Shown here piece after piece: positions 16,583 to 24,374 of a stretch of DNA of 64,000 bases (its first letter is position 1; every line of letters starts with the position of its first letter). This DNA is from Halegenticoccus soli (GTDB taxonomy: Archaea > Halobacteriota > Halobacteria > Halobacteriales > Haloferacaceae), in the NCBI RefSeq assembly GCF_002844195.1, contig NZ_PEND01000004.1, forward strand, positions 310,001-374,000. Direction: 5' to 3'. Made by a program: the position numbers and the translations under genes. The notes below the pieces were generated by a model that ran no database searches, was not told where the DNA came from, and worked only from the letters and a program-made list of their open reading frames with translations.

Positions 16583-17071
16583 ATGATCGTCGCCGACACC
16601 AGTGCCCTGATCTCTCTCGCAACTGCCGACGTTCTCCGACTGGTTCTCGAAGAGTTTGATGTCCATACGACGGAGACAGTAGTCACCGAACTCGAAGACA
16701 CCGCAGAGCACACCGACGTTCATGGAGAGGCCGCAGAAACGGTATTGGAATTGCTTGACCAGATCACTATTCACGGGAGTCAGGAACAGAGTTTTGAGTC
16801 GTCCAGGATCGATAGGGGAGAGGGCAGCTGTAGCCGTCTCTCTCAGGGCCTCGACGCCGAGTTCCTGTTGACGGACGATCTACGGGCGCTTCCCGAACTC
16901 CAGATCCTGACCGACGCTCGTGTCGCGATCTCGCCGATTGTTCTTCGAGCACTGGTGAAACGAGGCGTTTTCACGAACGAGGACGCTGTGGCGATCCTGG
17001 AGCGGGTCGCCGAACGACGTGACTGGCACGACGCACCGATATACCGCCGTGCCCTCGACCTATTCGAGTGA
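16583..17071 (+). CDS. PIN-domain ribonuclease toxin (VapC-like)
   Basis: A 162-residue PIN-domain protein. The first catalytic Asp is in MIVADTSALISL (residue 5), an acidic residue follows in VVTELEDTA, then DRGEGSC near residue 78, and LLTDDLRALPEL supplies the final acidic residues. These form the metal-binding quartet of VapC-type endoribonucleases, which usually cleave tRNA or rRNA. The C-terminal half is longer than in classical VapC and resembles DUF3368-type PIN proteins. It is cotranscribed with the RHH antitoxin. The pair is likely intact and may stabilise the island. Confidence 0.88.
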   Translation: MIVADTSALISLATADVLRLVLEEFDVHTTETVVTELEDTAEHTDVHGEAAETVLELLDQITIHGSQEQSFESSRIDRGEGSCSRLSQGLDAEFLLTDDLRALPELQILTDARVAISPIVLRALVKRGVFTNEDAVAILERVAERRDWHDAPIYRRALDLFE

Positions 17072-17280
17072 ACTGTGGCCATCGCTTCTGTATTCTCCAT
17101 CTTGCGCGTTCGTATTCAGGAGGAACTGAAGCCGAATATCAACACACGGTACCCGGCTTGAGTTCCTGATCGATAGACGGGAATGGTGTCCTGAGCTTTC
17201 GACCCGACTCCTGAGCTTAGTCCGAGGAACATGCGTGACTCTCGGAACGGGCGATTTCACGGGGGAGACGGTCTGTGTAG
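17072..17280. other. intergenic stretch, no gene seen
   Basis: About 200 bases after the toxin gene. CCTGAGCTT occurs twice in close spacing (near 17192 and 17211). No coding frame or RNA is convincing. Confidence 0.5.
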
Positions 17281-17715
17281 TGCGCCGACCGGGATTCGAA
17301 CCGAAACCAGACGTGCTCGCTCCCCGCCTGTCGCTGTGCGCGACTGGTAGGGTTACAAAGCCTTTTCCGCGATTATATCTCTCACGTCCGTTCGAGACAA
17401 TAATGCGCCGGCCGGGATTCGAACCAAAGCAAGACGGTCGCGCTCGCTTCGCTCGCGCGCTGCGACTTGCAGGATTCGAATCCCTCGGAACCGCATTTCC
17501 TCACGCGGTATACGAGCGACACGCAAAGCGGTCGCTCCGAGCGGAGCGTTCGGAAAATGCGCCGGCCGGGATTCGAACCAAAGCAAGACATTCCTGCTCG
17601 CTTCGCTACGCTCAGCTGCGCGGGCTGTGACTTGCAGGATTCGAATCCCTCAAGGCGAGAACCGCGCGCCGCGTGAGTGCGGCGCGCTCGTTATGCGCCG
17701 GCCGGGATTCGAACC
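17281..17715 (-). repeat. array of four tRNA-Gly 3'-end copies (attachment-site scars)
   Basis: A 22-bp segment containing GCCGGGATTCGAACC, the T-arm and 3' acceptor of tRNA-Gly, occurs at 17281-17302 (one mismatch), 17404-17425, 17558-17579 and, within the intact gene, 17694-17715. Sequence diverges right after this block in all partial copies. Between copies 2 to 4 a further element (GACTTGCAGGATTCGAATCC) recurs at about 17,465 and 17,630. Identity limited to the 3' end of a tRNA is the hallmark of att sites used by tyrosine integrases. Confidence 0.7.
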
Positions 17716-17764
17716 CGGGCCATGAGCTTGGAAGGCTCAGGTCCTGCCACTAGACCACCGGCGC
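17694..17764 (-). tRNA. tRNA-Gly (anticodon TCC)
   Basis: A 71-base cloverleaf on the minus strand. The acceptor stem GCGCCGG pairs with CCGGCGC. The D arm is GTCTAGTGGCAGGAC. The anticodon stem TGAGC/GCTCA has loop CTTCCAA, so the anticodon is TCC for GGA codons. The T arm is CCGGG-TTCGAAT-CCCGG and the discriminator is A. No encoded CCA. Its 3' end is copied three times in the adjacent island. Confidence 0.96.
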
Positions 17765-17904
17765 TCACTTCAGTCGCCCCGAGGCTCGGAATCCGCTGGA
17801 GTCCTCACCACCGGCGCTCACTTCGGTCGCCTCGGCCGCGTCACGCGAACCGAAGCTTCACCCGCCCGTTCACGACACGGCAATAAGGGTGTTACTCTTT
17901 CGAT

Positions 17905-18924
17905 CTAATCGTCGCCGAGTCCGAACGCCCGCGCGGCCTCCCGGAGCGCCGGCGAGACGCTCGGGACGTCCTCGATCCCGATCGGCCCCTCGGCCTCGAT
18001 CTCTTCGAGCGACTTGGGGAACTCCCGGAGGTCCATGTGGATCGCGATGCCGGCGTCCGCCCCCTCGCCCATCGCAACCGGAATCTGGTTGTGTCCGGGG
18101 GTGAGATCGCCCACGGCGAACACGCCGTCGACCGTCGTCCGGCCGTCCTCGTCGACGACGACCGTCCCGTCGTCGTTGAGCTCGCACCCGAGCCCCTCCG
18201 CGAGACCGGTGTTGTAGTCCGAGCCGTACATCGGGAACCCGCCGCGGTACTCCCGGACGGTCCCGTCCTCGAACTCGAAGCTCTCCAGCCAGCCGTCCTC
18301 GCCCTTGTTCATCCCCGAGATCTCCGCTTCGATCACGTCGATCGGGTGCGCGCGCAGGAGCTCGTCCGTCTCGTCGCTCCACTCCGGCTCGCGCCCGCGG
18401 AGGAGCAGATCGACCTCGTCGGTGAAGTTGAGCATGATCATCGCGACGTACGCGGCGCTGTCGCCGTGACCCATCACGTACACCGGCTCGTCGATGAACA
18501 TGTACGCGTCGCAGTGCAGACAGTAGTGGAGGCCCCGGCCGGTCCGCGGCAGCGGCGGCTCCGGCCGCTCGTCGGCGAAGCCGACCGCGAGAACGACCCG
18601 CTCCGCGAGGTACTCGTCCCCGTCCGAGGTTTCGAGGCGGAAGCGACCGTCGGGGAGCGATTCGACGCCCGTGACGTACCCCGATCGGAGATCCGCGCCG
18701 TAGGAGGCGACCTGTTCGCGGGCCGTCCGCAGGAACTCGTTCCCCGAGACCTCCTCCGTGACGCCGATGACGTTGTGGGTGTCCAGCATCATCGCCGCCC
18801 GCCCGCCGCCGCGGTCGATCACGGCCGTGTCGTGACCGAGCCGCGTCGTGTAGAGGGCCGCGGTCAGTCCCGCCGGGCCGCCCCCGACGACGACGACCTC
18901 GTACTCGACAGTGTCCTCAGACAT
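17905..18924 (-). CDS. thioredoxin reductase-like FAD/NAD(P)-dependent oxidoreductase
   Basis: A 339-residue flavoprotein. The N-terminal FAD-binding motif is VVVVGGGPAGLTAALYTTR. A redox Cys pair CLHC sits near residue 136, where thioredoxin reductases have CATC. The NAD(P)-binding domain contains YVMGHGDSAAYVAMIM, and the second FAD motif is GVFAVGDLTPGHNQ. The CLHC pair supports a disulfide reductase role, but the substrate could be a thioredoxin, a glutaredoxin-like protein or another partner. ATG 18924 gives the usual N-terminus; an upstream ATG at 18963 adds 13 residues with no function visible. The gene appears monocistronic. Confidence 0.9.
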   Translation of the reverse strand: MSEDTVEYEVVVVGGGPAGLTAALYTTRLGHDTAVIDRGGGRAAMMLDTHNVIGVTEEVSGNEFLRTAREQVASYGADLRSGYVTGVESLPDGRFRLETSDGDEYLAERVVLAVGFADERPEPPLPRTGRGLHYCLHCDAYMFIDEPVYVMGHGDSAAYVAMIMLNFTDEVDLLLRGREPEWSDETDELLRAHPIDVIEAEISGMNKGEDGWLESFEFEDGTVREYRGGFPMYGSDYNTGLAEGLGCELNDDGTVVVDEDGRTTVDGVFAVGDLTPGHNQIPVAMGEGADAGIAIHMDLREFPKSLEEIEAEGPIGIEDVPSVSPALREAARAFGLGDD

Positions 18925-19003
18925 GTTCGCTCGTCCCTTGTCACTCCCCCCGTATAAGTACACAGCAGGTGTGCGTGCGCCCCGTCAGACGGTGTCCCCC
19001 TCC

Positions 19004-19567
19004 TCATCCGCGGCCGATGTCGCGGAACGCCGCGCGGTAGTCGGCCGGACCGAAGTTCCGCGCGAGGGCGTCGATCTCGTCCTGCAGCCCCTCGATCCGC
19101 CGGGTCAGGTCGGCGCGCGCCTCGTCCCGGGCTGGTCCGCGTTCCCCCCTCCGAGCTTCGAGGAGCGCGCGCTCCCGAACCAGCGCGGCCGATTCGCGGA
19201 GCTTGGAGTCGAACGCGCCGCGGTCGAGCAGTCGCTCGACGACGCGGCGGAGGTCCGCTCGCGCCACCGGTCTCACGACGTGGCCGTCGAAGCCCATCGG
19301 GACGAGGTCGCGGTCGGGCGCGTCGACGGTGACTACCGCGACGCGGCAGCCGAGGCGGCGCGTCCGGATCGCTTCGAGCACCTTCGCTCCTGATCCGTGC
19401 GACGGCCGGCGGCCGAGCAGGACGACGTCGACGCCGCGGTCGATCGTCTCTATCGCCCGCTCGACGGTGCTGACGGTTCTGACCGCGTGCCCGTCGAGGA
19501 ACCGAGCGTACCGCGCTGCGACCTCCCGCTCGCCCTCGACGAGTAAGACGGTTGCGTCTCCCTTCAT
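19004..19567 (-). CDS. HalX-domain response regulator with degenerate receiver
   Basis: A 187-residue protein with a receiver domain (about residues 5-115) and a C-terminal HalX helical domain ending GPADYRAAFRDIG. In ordinary HalX regulators the acidic pair and phosphoacceptor read VDDE and VVLLDRRMP. Here they read LVEGERE and VVLLGRRPS, so the phosphoacceptor Asp is Gly and the acidic pocket is altered. The switch Lys is Arg (VRPV). The Thr (VVTVDAPD) remains. The protein therefore probably does not use His-Asp phosphotransfer. ATG 19567 begins MKGDATVLLVEG; upstream in-frame sequence looks non-coding. Confidence 0.85.
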   Translation of the reverse strand: MKGDATVLLVEGEREVAARYARFLDGHAVRTVSTVERAIETIDRGVDVVLLGRRPSHGSGAKVLEAIRTRRLGCRVAVVTVDAPDRDLVPMGFDGHVVRPVARADLRRVVERLLDRGAFDSKLRESAALVRERALLEARRGERGPARDEARADLTRRIEGLQDEIDALARNFGPADYRAAFRDIGRG

Positions 19568-19639
19568 GTCTCCCTCCCGGGCGGCTCGGACGGTCCCGCG
19601 CGGTGGCGTTGCCTGCGCCCCGCCGTCCGACCACCTCAC

Positions 19640-19880
19640 GCCGACGAGTATCAGTTATCGGATAATAAAAGTAACCGAACCGATTTCCCCTCCGATACCT
19701 CACGGGCCGGTATCGGCAGCGACGCCGAACCGGGGCGTGATAGGCCGTCTCGCGACGGAGTGATCGGCCAACCCGCGACGGAGTGATCGACCGGTTTCGC
19801 GCCGAGCGGACGCGACTGGCGCAAACAACGCAATTTTCATCACGGCTGGCAACGGGGACTTCAGCGGGGGTTGGACACGC
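19640..19880. other. intergenic region with a 16-bp direct repeat
   Basis: CGCGACGGAGTGATCG occurs twice in this 240-base gap, near 19,752 and 19,776. TATA-like A/T stretches on both sides serve the divergent HalX and KaiC-like genes. No gene is seen. Confidence 0.5.
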
Positions 19881-20606
19881 ATGCAGGAGCAGGTCAAAAC
19901 CGGGGTCGAGGGGCTCGATTCGATACTGAACGGGGGGATCGCGGCCGACGCGTCCGTGCTCGTCAGCGGGAATCCGGGAACCGGAAAGAGCATCTTCGGA
20001 CTCCAGTTCCTCTACGAGGGCGTCCGTCGGTACGACGAGAAGGGGATCTACGTCTCCTTCGAGGAGACCGACGACGACATCCGGGGGGCGGCGGAGTCCG
20101 TCGGGTTCTCCGAGTGGGCCGCCTTCGTCGAGGAGGGGGACGTGCGCGTGTACGACAAGCGGGGGATGCTCGGCGAGGAAACCTTCACCGCGGTGATCGA
20201 CGCGCTGCTCGACGACCTCGACGGCGGCGGGTACCGCCGGATCGTCGTCGACTCGCTGACGATGTTTCAGCTCTTTTTCGACGACGAGCGCGAGAAGCGG
20301 ACGTACCTGCTGAAGTTCGTCGACATCCTGAAGGAAAACGGGCTGACCTCGCTTCTCATCAACGAACAGGGGGCGGTCTTCCCGGAGACCGAGATCGGCC
20401 TGGAGAACTTCCTCACCGACGGCAACGTCTACTTCATTCAGACGCCGACGGACTCGGGCGTGAACCGGTACGTCTGGGTCGCCAAGATGCGAAAGCAGGA
20501 CATCGACACCGACATCTTCCCGATGGAGATCGGCGAAGGCGGGATCACGGTGTACGAGCGCGCCGGCGGGTTCTCGATGATGGGTCGAAACGGTTCGGTG
20601 TTCTGA
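19881..20606 (+). CDS. KaiC/RAD55-family RecA-fold ATPase
   Basis: A 241-residue single-domain KaiC-like protein. It opens with TGVEGLDSILNGGIAADASV, has Walker A GNPGTGKS (residues 30-37), a catalytic Glu stretch SFEETDDD, and Walker B RIVVDSLTMF near residue 120. These soluble ATPases act as switches. ArlH is a relative, but this protein lacks ArlH features and a full ArlH is encoded 5 kb away. KaiC-like proteins near arl genes have been linked to motility control in Haloferax volcanii as I recall, so a regulatory role for the archaellum is a fair guess. Confidence 0.9.
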   Translation: MQEQVKTGVEGLDSILNGGIAADASVLVSGNPGTGKSIFGLQFLYEGVRRYDEKGIYVSFEETDDDIRGAAESVGFSEWAAFVEEGDVRVYDKRGMLGEETFTAVIDALLDDLDGGGYRRIVVDSLTMFQLFFDDEREKRTYLLKFVDILKENGLTSLLINEQGAVFPETEIGLENFLTDGNVYFIQTPTDSGVNRYVWVAKMRKQDIDTDIFPMEIGEGGITVYERAGGFSMMGRNGSVF

Positions 20607-20625
20607 ACGCCCGCGCCGTCGGCGT

Positions 20626-20961
20626 TCACCGGTCGGCGATCGTCCGCCAGACCTCGTCGAGCTTGTTTTTGACCTCGGTTCGCACCTCCAGTTCGACCGA
20701 GAGTCCCCGCTCGAACGAGATGTGCACGGCGTCGACGCTCCGGCGGTACACCTTCACCCGGCGGTGCTCCTCGGAGAGCGGCTGGTCGTGCAGTTCGAGG
20801 AGCTCCGTCTCGGTGAGCTCGTTGATCCGGCGGTAACAGGTCGCGATCGGAACGCCGAGCCTGTCGCTGAGTTCCTGAGCCGACAGCGGCTCGGACGCCG
20901 CACGGAGTATCTCGGCGTTGTATTTGTTTCCGAGGACTTCGATGATCTCGTCCGACGCCAT
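20626..20961 (-). CDS. winged-helix (ArsR-like) transcriptional regulator
   Basis: A 111-residue DNA-binding protein. The winged helix is IIEVLGNKYNAEILRAASEP followed by LSAQELSDRLGVPIATCYRR as helix-turn-helix, then the wing ELHDQPLSEEHRRVKVYRRS. The C-terminal helix (SVELEVRTEVKNKLDEVWRT) may dimerise. It faces a small membrane protein across a 130-base divergent promoter region and converges with the KaiC-like gene. Such regulator/membrane protein pairs are common in haloarchaea, so it probably controls its own locus and perhaps the archaellum genes. Confidence 0.88.
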   Translation of the reverse strand: MASDEIIEVLGNKYNAEILRAASEPLSAQELSDRLGVPIATCYRRINELTETELLELHDQPLSEEHRRVKVYRRSVDAVHISFERGLSVELEVRTEVKNKLDEVWRTIADR

Positions 20962-21038
20962 TCGATACCAGATCTGATTCGTCCGGTTATTAGTTTTATC
21001 GGATATGATATATGTTCGAGGAGGCGATTATCAGTCGA

Positions 21039-21061
21039 GATATTTTGGACCATAGGTTTAA
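21039..21061 (+). promoter_or_regulatory. archaellum-type promoter element, copy 1
   Basis: GATATTTTGG-ACCA-TAGGTTTAA. The right half contains the TATA-like GTTTAA, 32 bases before the membrane protein start. The left half, ten identical bases with copy 2, occupies the position of an upstream activator or extended BRE site. Confidence 0.6.
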
Positions 21062-21092
21062 CCGGTCACCCTTTTCAGTGGAGGCGAAGGAG

Positions 21093-21374
21093 ATGCAACT
21101 CGTCGAAGGGCTCTACCTCGCGTCGAGCGCCGCGCTGATCGCGGTCGGGCTGTTGATGGTGGCGCTCGCGACCCACGCCTACATGCAGACGGAGCGACGG
21201 GCGATGGTGTACCTCGCCCTCGGATTCGCGTTCGTAGTCGCCGCGGCGGCGGCGACGACGATCAGCGCCTTCCTCACCGGCTTCGAGGGCGCTCGATCGT
21301 TGCTCCTCGTGAACAGCGGCTTCACCACGGTCGGGTACGCGTTCGTCGTCTACAGCCTCGTTTCCTACGAGTGA
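21093..21374 (+). CDS. small membrane protein (DUF7521-like)
   Basis: A 93-residue protein with three hydrophobic helices: LVEGLYLASSAALIAVGLLM, MVYLALGFAFVVAAAAATT and SLLLVNSGFTTVGYAFVVYS. It resembles the haloarchaeal DUF7521 proteins usually found beside winged-helix regulators, as here. The role is unknown; a membrane input for the neighbouring regulator is plausible. ATG 21093 follows a GGAG Shine-Dalgarno (AAGGAGATG). An upstream in-frame extension would cross the promoter and is rejected. Confidence 0.8.
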   Translation: MQLVEGLYLASSAALIAVGLLMVALATHAYMQTERRAMVYLALGFAFVVAAAAATTISAFLTGFEGARSLLLVNSGFTTVGYAFVVYSLVSYE

Positions 21375-21531
21375 GACCGACTCGGTTCCGCTCGGCGACC
21401 GTACGAAACTCCGGTTCGAGTATCATCGTTGAGAGTCGGAGACCCCGCGCGGCGGACGGCCGACCGAGGACTGAAAACGCGAATCCGCCGAAAACGGGGG
21501 CTAACGCCCCGAACAGACCGTTATTACTTGT

Positions 21532-21554
21532 GATATTTTGGGGCGTAGGTTTAA
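21532..21554 (+). promoter_or_regulatory. archaellum-type promoter element, copy 2 (archaellin)
   Basis: GATATTTTGG-GGCG-TAGGTTTAA, identical to copy 1 outside the four middle bases. It lies 77 bases before the archaellin ATG, implying a transcript leader of about 50 bases. Confidence 0.65.
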
Positions 21555-21630
21555 TAGGGGAATCTGAAACTCTGAGAGCAGAGTCTGCGGGCGATGACGT
21601 GCGAACCGAGTCGCAGACGGTGAACCAGCC

Positions 21631-22227
21631 ATGTTCGAAATCGAATCACAGTCCGAGGACCGGGGTCAGGTCGGGATCGGGACGCTCATCGTGTTCATCG
21701 CGATGGTTCTCGTCGCCGCAATCGCGGCGGGCGTTCTCATCAACACCGCCGGGTTCCTTCAGACGAAATCAGAGCAGACCGGCGAACAGAGCAGCGCGCA
21801 GGTGACGGACCGGCTCGAACCGGTCACGAAGACCGGAAACGTCACCAACGAGGAGATCGACGAGGTCGAGTTCGTCCTGCAGAAGTCGCCGGGCGCGAGC
21901 GACATCAACATGAGCGCGGCGACGCTCGAATACATCGGGCCGGACGGTGTCGACCGCATCGCGCTCGACGGGAGCTCGATCGTGTCGTCCTACGCCGTGC
22001 TGAAGGACGACGACGGATCACTCGACAGCAGCGCGGGCACGTACATCCTGAACAGCCGGCAGGACCGCGTCGTTCTGTCGCTCGATCTCTCCGCGTTCAC
22101 GGAGAACGGGAACCTCCAGGCCGCCGAGAAGACCACCGTGCGGCTGAACACCGAGAGCGGATCGACGACGATCATCCGCATCCAGGCGCCGCAGTCGCTC
22201 TCCGGCCAGAAGGCCGTCGAAGTCTGA
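21631..22227 (+). CDS. arlA: archaellin (flagellin) major filament subunit
   Basis: A 198-residue class III signal-peptide protein. It has the short N-terminus [12 protein letters not shown], cleaved by the PibD prepilin peptidase after Gly, then [20 protein letters not shown], the hydrophobic helix that packs in the filament core. The rest is a beta-rich outer domain ending [15 protein letters not shown]-linked glycosylation sequons are visible (for example NMS and NVT). It builds the rotating archaellum filament with the motor encoded downstream. Only one archaellin gene is present here. A T-run after the gene suggests most transcripts end there, giving high archaellin relative to motor proteins. 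Confidence 0.95.
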   Translation: MFEIESQSEDRGQVGIGTLIVFIAMVLVAAIAAGVLINTAGFLQTKSEQTGEQSSAQVTDRLEPVTKTGNVTNEEIDEVEFVLQKSPGASDINMSAATLEYIGPDGVDRIALDGSSIVSSYAVLKDDDGSLDSSAGTYILNSRQDRVVLSLDLSAFTENGNLQAAEKTTVRLNTESGSTTIIRIQAPQSLSGQKAVEV

Positions 22228-22243
22228 ATCGACCCCGTTTAGC

Positions 22244-22249
22244 TTTTTT
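22244..22249 (+). terminator. oligo-T terminator after archaellin
   Basis: A run of six T (AGCTTTTTTGCG) lies 17 bases after the archaellin stop. Archaeal RNA polymerase terminates at such T-runs. It would separate the highly expressed archaellin from the motor genes. Confidence 0.5.
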
Positions 22250-22331
22250 GCGCGACCGAGTACCGCCCGCGCAGCGGACGCCCTCAAAGTTCATATAGGT
22301 CGACTCGTTCTATCGTATCGGACATCGTTAC

Positions 22332-22973
22332 ATGTCTCCCGAACGAACCGACGACGCCCCCGGACGAAAGCGGGAGAGGAAGGGGTCCGTCCTCTCGCCC
22401 GAGGATCTCGAACTCGGCGAGCGCGACGGCGTCGTCGAACTCGCCGACGGTCGCTACCTCATCTCGACGGGCGACGGCGCGCCGACCGCGCCACCGCCGA
22501 CGGACGGCTCGGGAGGCGCGGACGAGAGCGACGGCGGCGACGATCCCGGCGCGACGGACGCAGCGGACACCGACGATCCCGACGCGGCGGTCGGCTCCCG
22601 GGCCGAACCGAACGTCGACGCCGCGGCGGTCGGTCGGTGGCTCGCCCGCTCGCTGTCCGAAAGCGACCTCGAGTACGGGATCGACGCGACGATCAAGTCC
22701 GGCGACTCCGTGAGCCGACATCGGGTGTTCTCGGACGACGTGGTCGTCGCCTTCGAGACGCTCTTGCTCTGGTACGCCGGGCAGATCGGCGGCGAGACCC
22801 CGCCGGAGGAGACGCTCGGCATCCTGTTCGCCGAGTCGGATCTCCCGATCCGGTACCCCGCCCGGGCCCTGGTCGGCGCGCTGAAGCGCAACGATCTGGG
22901 ACCGGAGGACGCGATCGCGGACCTCCTCGCGGCGGCCGACGACGAGGGGTTGGACCTCTCTCCGCCCCGCTGA
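22332..22973 (+). CDS. haloarchaeal archaellum-locus protein of unknown function
   Basis: A 213-residue soluble protein. The N-terminal part (SVLSPEDLELGERDGVVELA) contains a short conserved-looking segment. A disordered acidic linker of about 50 residues follows. The C-terminal domain is alpha-helical: VGRWLARSLSESDLEYGIDA, then VVVAFETLLLWYAGQIGGET and ALVGALKRNDLGPEDAIADL. It sits between archaellin and arlCDE on the same strand. I do not know a characterised relative; similar proteins occur in haloarchaeal archaellum clusters. It has its own TATA-like element TTCATATAGG. Confidence 0.8.
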   Translation: MSPERTDDAPGRKRERKGSVLSPEDLELGERDGVVELADGRYLISTGDGAPTAPPPTDGSGGADESDGGDDPGATDAADTDDPDAAVGSRAEPNVDAAAVGRWLARSLSESDLEYGIDATIKSGDSVSRHRVFSDDVVVAFETLLLWYAGQIGGETPPEETLGILFAESDLPIRYPARALVGALKRNDLGPEDAIADLLAAADDEGLDLSPPR

Positions 22974-23037
22974 TCGGTATCCGACCGTCGACGACCAGAT
23001 CGAGCGGTCGAGCGTCCCCACTCCGGTATCAGAATCT

Positions 23038-23060
23038 GATATTCGGGGGCGAGAGTTAAA
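23038..23060 (+). promoter_or_regulatory. archaellum-type promoter element, copy 3 (arlCDE operon)
   Basis: GATATTCGGG-GGCG-AGAGTTAAA, a weaker match to copies 1 and 2 but with the same 10-4-9 layout and the same middle GGCG as copy 2. It ends 27 bases before the arlCDE ATG. Confidence 0.5.
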
Positions 23061-23087
23061 GTCGGTCCGATCGCACTGTCCCCATCA

Positions 23088-24374
23088 ATGGGTTCTGTGA
23101 CTCCTCCCCCCCTCGCGCCGATGGCCGACGCGATGGTGGACGTTTCGGTCTCGTTTCCCGGCTGGTGGTCGCTGGAATCGTTCGGCGCCGACCTCGGCTT
23201 TCACGCGTCGCTCCTCTTGTCCGCCGGACTCGTCGCCAGCGCCCTTCTCGATCGATTCCTCGACGGGGACGGCGGCGACGACGGGGAAGACGCCGATCCG
23301 CTCGGCGGCGACGCGGCGTTCGGCGACGCCCTCGACGATTCGCTGGGCGACCTGGACGGGATGGACGACTGGGACGACGCCGCCTTCGGCGACGGGGAGG
23401 ACGAAGGGGAGTCGATCGACGAGCTCGAACGCCGGATCGAGGAGCTCGAAAGCGAACTCGGCGGCCTCTCGTCGACGGTCGGAACCGTGCGAAGCGAGAA
23501 CGAGGAGATAAGCGAGACCGTCGAAGACACCGAGGAGAACGTCAGGAAGCTGCTCGAGATCTACGAGATGGTGACCCGCGGGATCAACCCGTTCGTCGAC
23601 GAAGCGACGGCCGGCGGGTTCGGCGGGGCGTCCGAGGGTGGCTCTCTCGGGCTGTTCGACGGTGACGACGGGAACGGGCGGGAGGAGGAGGGGCTCGACG
23701 ACGACATCGCGAACGCCGACCCCGAAGGGTTCTTTGACGAGGAGCTGCTCGAACCGGCGGCCGACGAGGACGCGGTCGACGCCGGCGACGCCCTCTCGGC
23801 GGCCGAGGTCGACGACGGGTCCGGCAAGTCGTTCAGCGATCTGAAGGAGGAGTACGACTCCGTCGAGGCAGACTGGTCGGACGATCTCGCGTCGGACGAG
23901 GGATCCGACGGACCGCCGCCGGAGGATCAGGAGGGTGCCGGCGAGGGCGCGACGGCCGACGAACGAGGCGGAGACGCCGACGGGGAGTTCCGCTTCGTCG
24001 ATCCGCGGACGCTCGTCTCCCCCTCGAAGCCGTACCTCGACGCGCTCCCCGACGAGTACGTGGGCGACCTCCTCGTCATGGAGTGGCTCGAGTACCTCGT
24101 CGACCACTCCGATCCGACCGACGCCGTCCGCGCCGTCCGGTACTACGAGGCGGTCGAGTGGATCGACGGCGGCGTCGCCGACCGCCTGGAGGCGTTTCTG
24201 GCGGGGTTCGGGGAGATCGACAGGAACAAGACCGACCTCGGCGGAACCGAGCGGCTCACGCTCGCCCACCACACCAGGAGTCTGAAGTACATCACGCAAC
24301 TCGGCGGCGCGACGGCCGAGACCGTCGTGCTCGACCGGTGGTCGGACCTCTCGGGGGTCGAGGATGGGCTTTAG
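23088..24374 (+). CDS. arlCDE: fused archaellum switch protein ArlCDE
   Basis: A 428-residue fusion. The N-terminus has a hydrophobic stretch (LLLSAGLVASALLDRFL). It is followed by an acidic region and the ArlC coiled coil (IDELERRIEELESELGGLSS to TEENVRKLLEIYEMVTRGIN, residues about 110-165). A long disordered linker leads to the C-terminal ArlD/E domain (FVDPRTLVSPSKPYLDALPD to RYYEAVEWIDGG). Euryarchaeal ArlCDE proteins form the cytosolic ring that links the chemotaxis adaptor CheF to the motor ArlH/I/J. No che genes are in this window, so they must lie elsewhere. The gene overlaps arlF by 11 bases. Confidence 0.92.
   Translation: MGSVTPPPLAPMADAMVDVSVSFPGWWSLESFGADLGFHASLLLSAGLVASALLDRFLDGDGGDDGEDADPLGGDAAFGDALDDSLGDLDGMDDWDDAAFGDGEDEGESIDELERRIEELESELGGLSSTVGTVRSENEEISETVEDTEENVRKLLEIYEMVTRGINPFVDEATAGGFGGASEGGSLGLFDGDDGNGREEEGLDDDIANADPEGFFDEELLEPAADEDAVDAGDALSAAEVDDGSGKSFSDLKEEYDSVEADWSDDLASDEGSDGPPPEDQEGAGEGATADERGGDADGEFRFVDPRTLVSPSKPYLDALPDEYVGDLLVMEWLEYLVDHSDPTDAVRAVRYYEAVEWIDGGVADRLEAFLAGFGEIDRNKTDLGGTERLTLAHHTRSLKYITQLGGATAETVVLDRWSDLSGVEDGL

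Larger units (their letters stand above)
15480..17693. mobile_element. AT-richer island ending in tRNA-Gly integration scars
   Basis: Base composition drops visibly between about 15,480 and 17,250 and codon choice in its genes differs from the neighbours. The island carries a disrupted gene and a toxin-antitoxin pair. It ends in an array of three partial tRNA-Gly 3' ends next to the intact tRNA-Gly gene. No integrase is present, so it is a decayed or satellite insertion. The left boundary is uncertain. Confidence 0.5.

Noticed and set aside
17353-17676. Several short frames on both strands in the tRNA-Gly scar array
   Set aside because: They are made of tRNA fragments and flanks (for example repeated RRPGFEPKQD) and have no coding signal.
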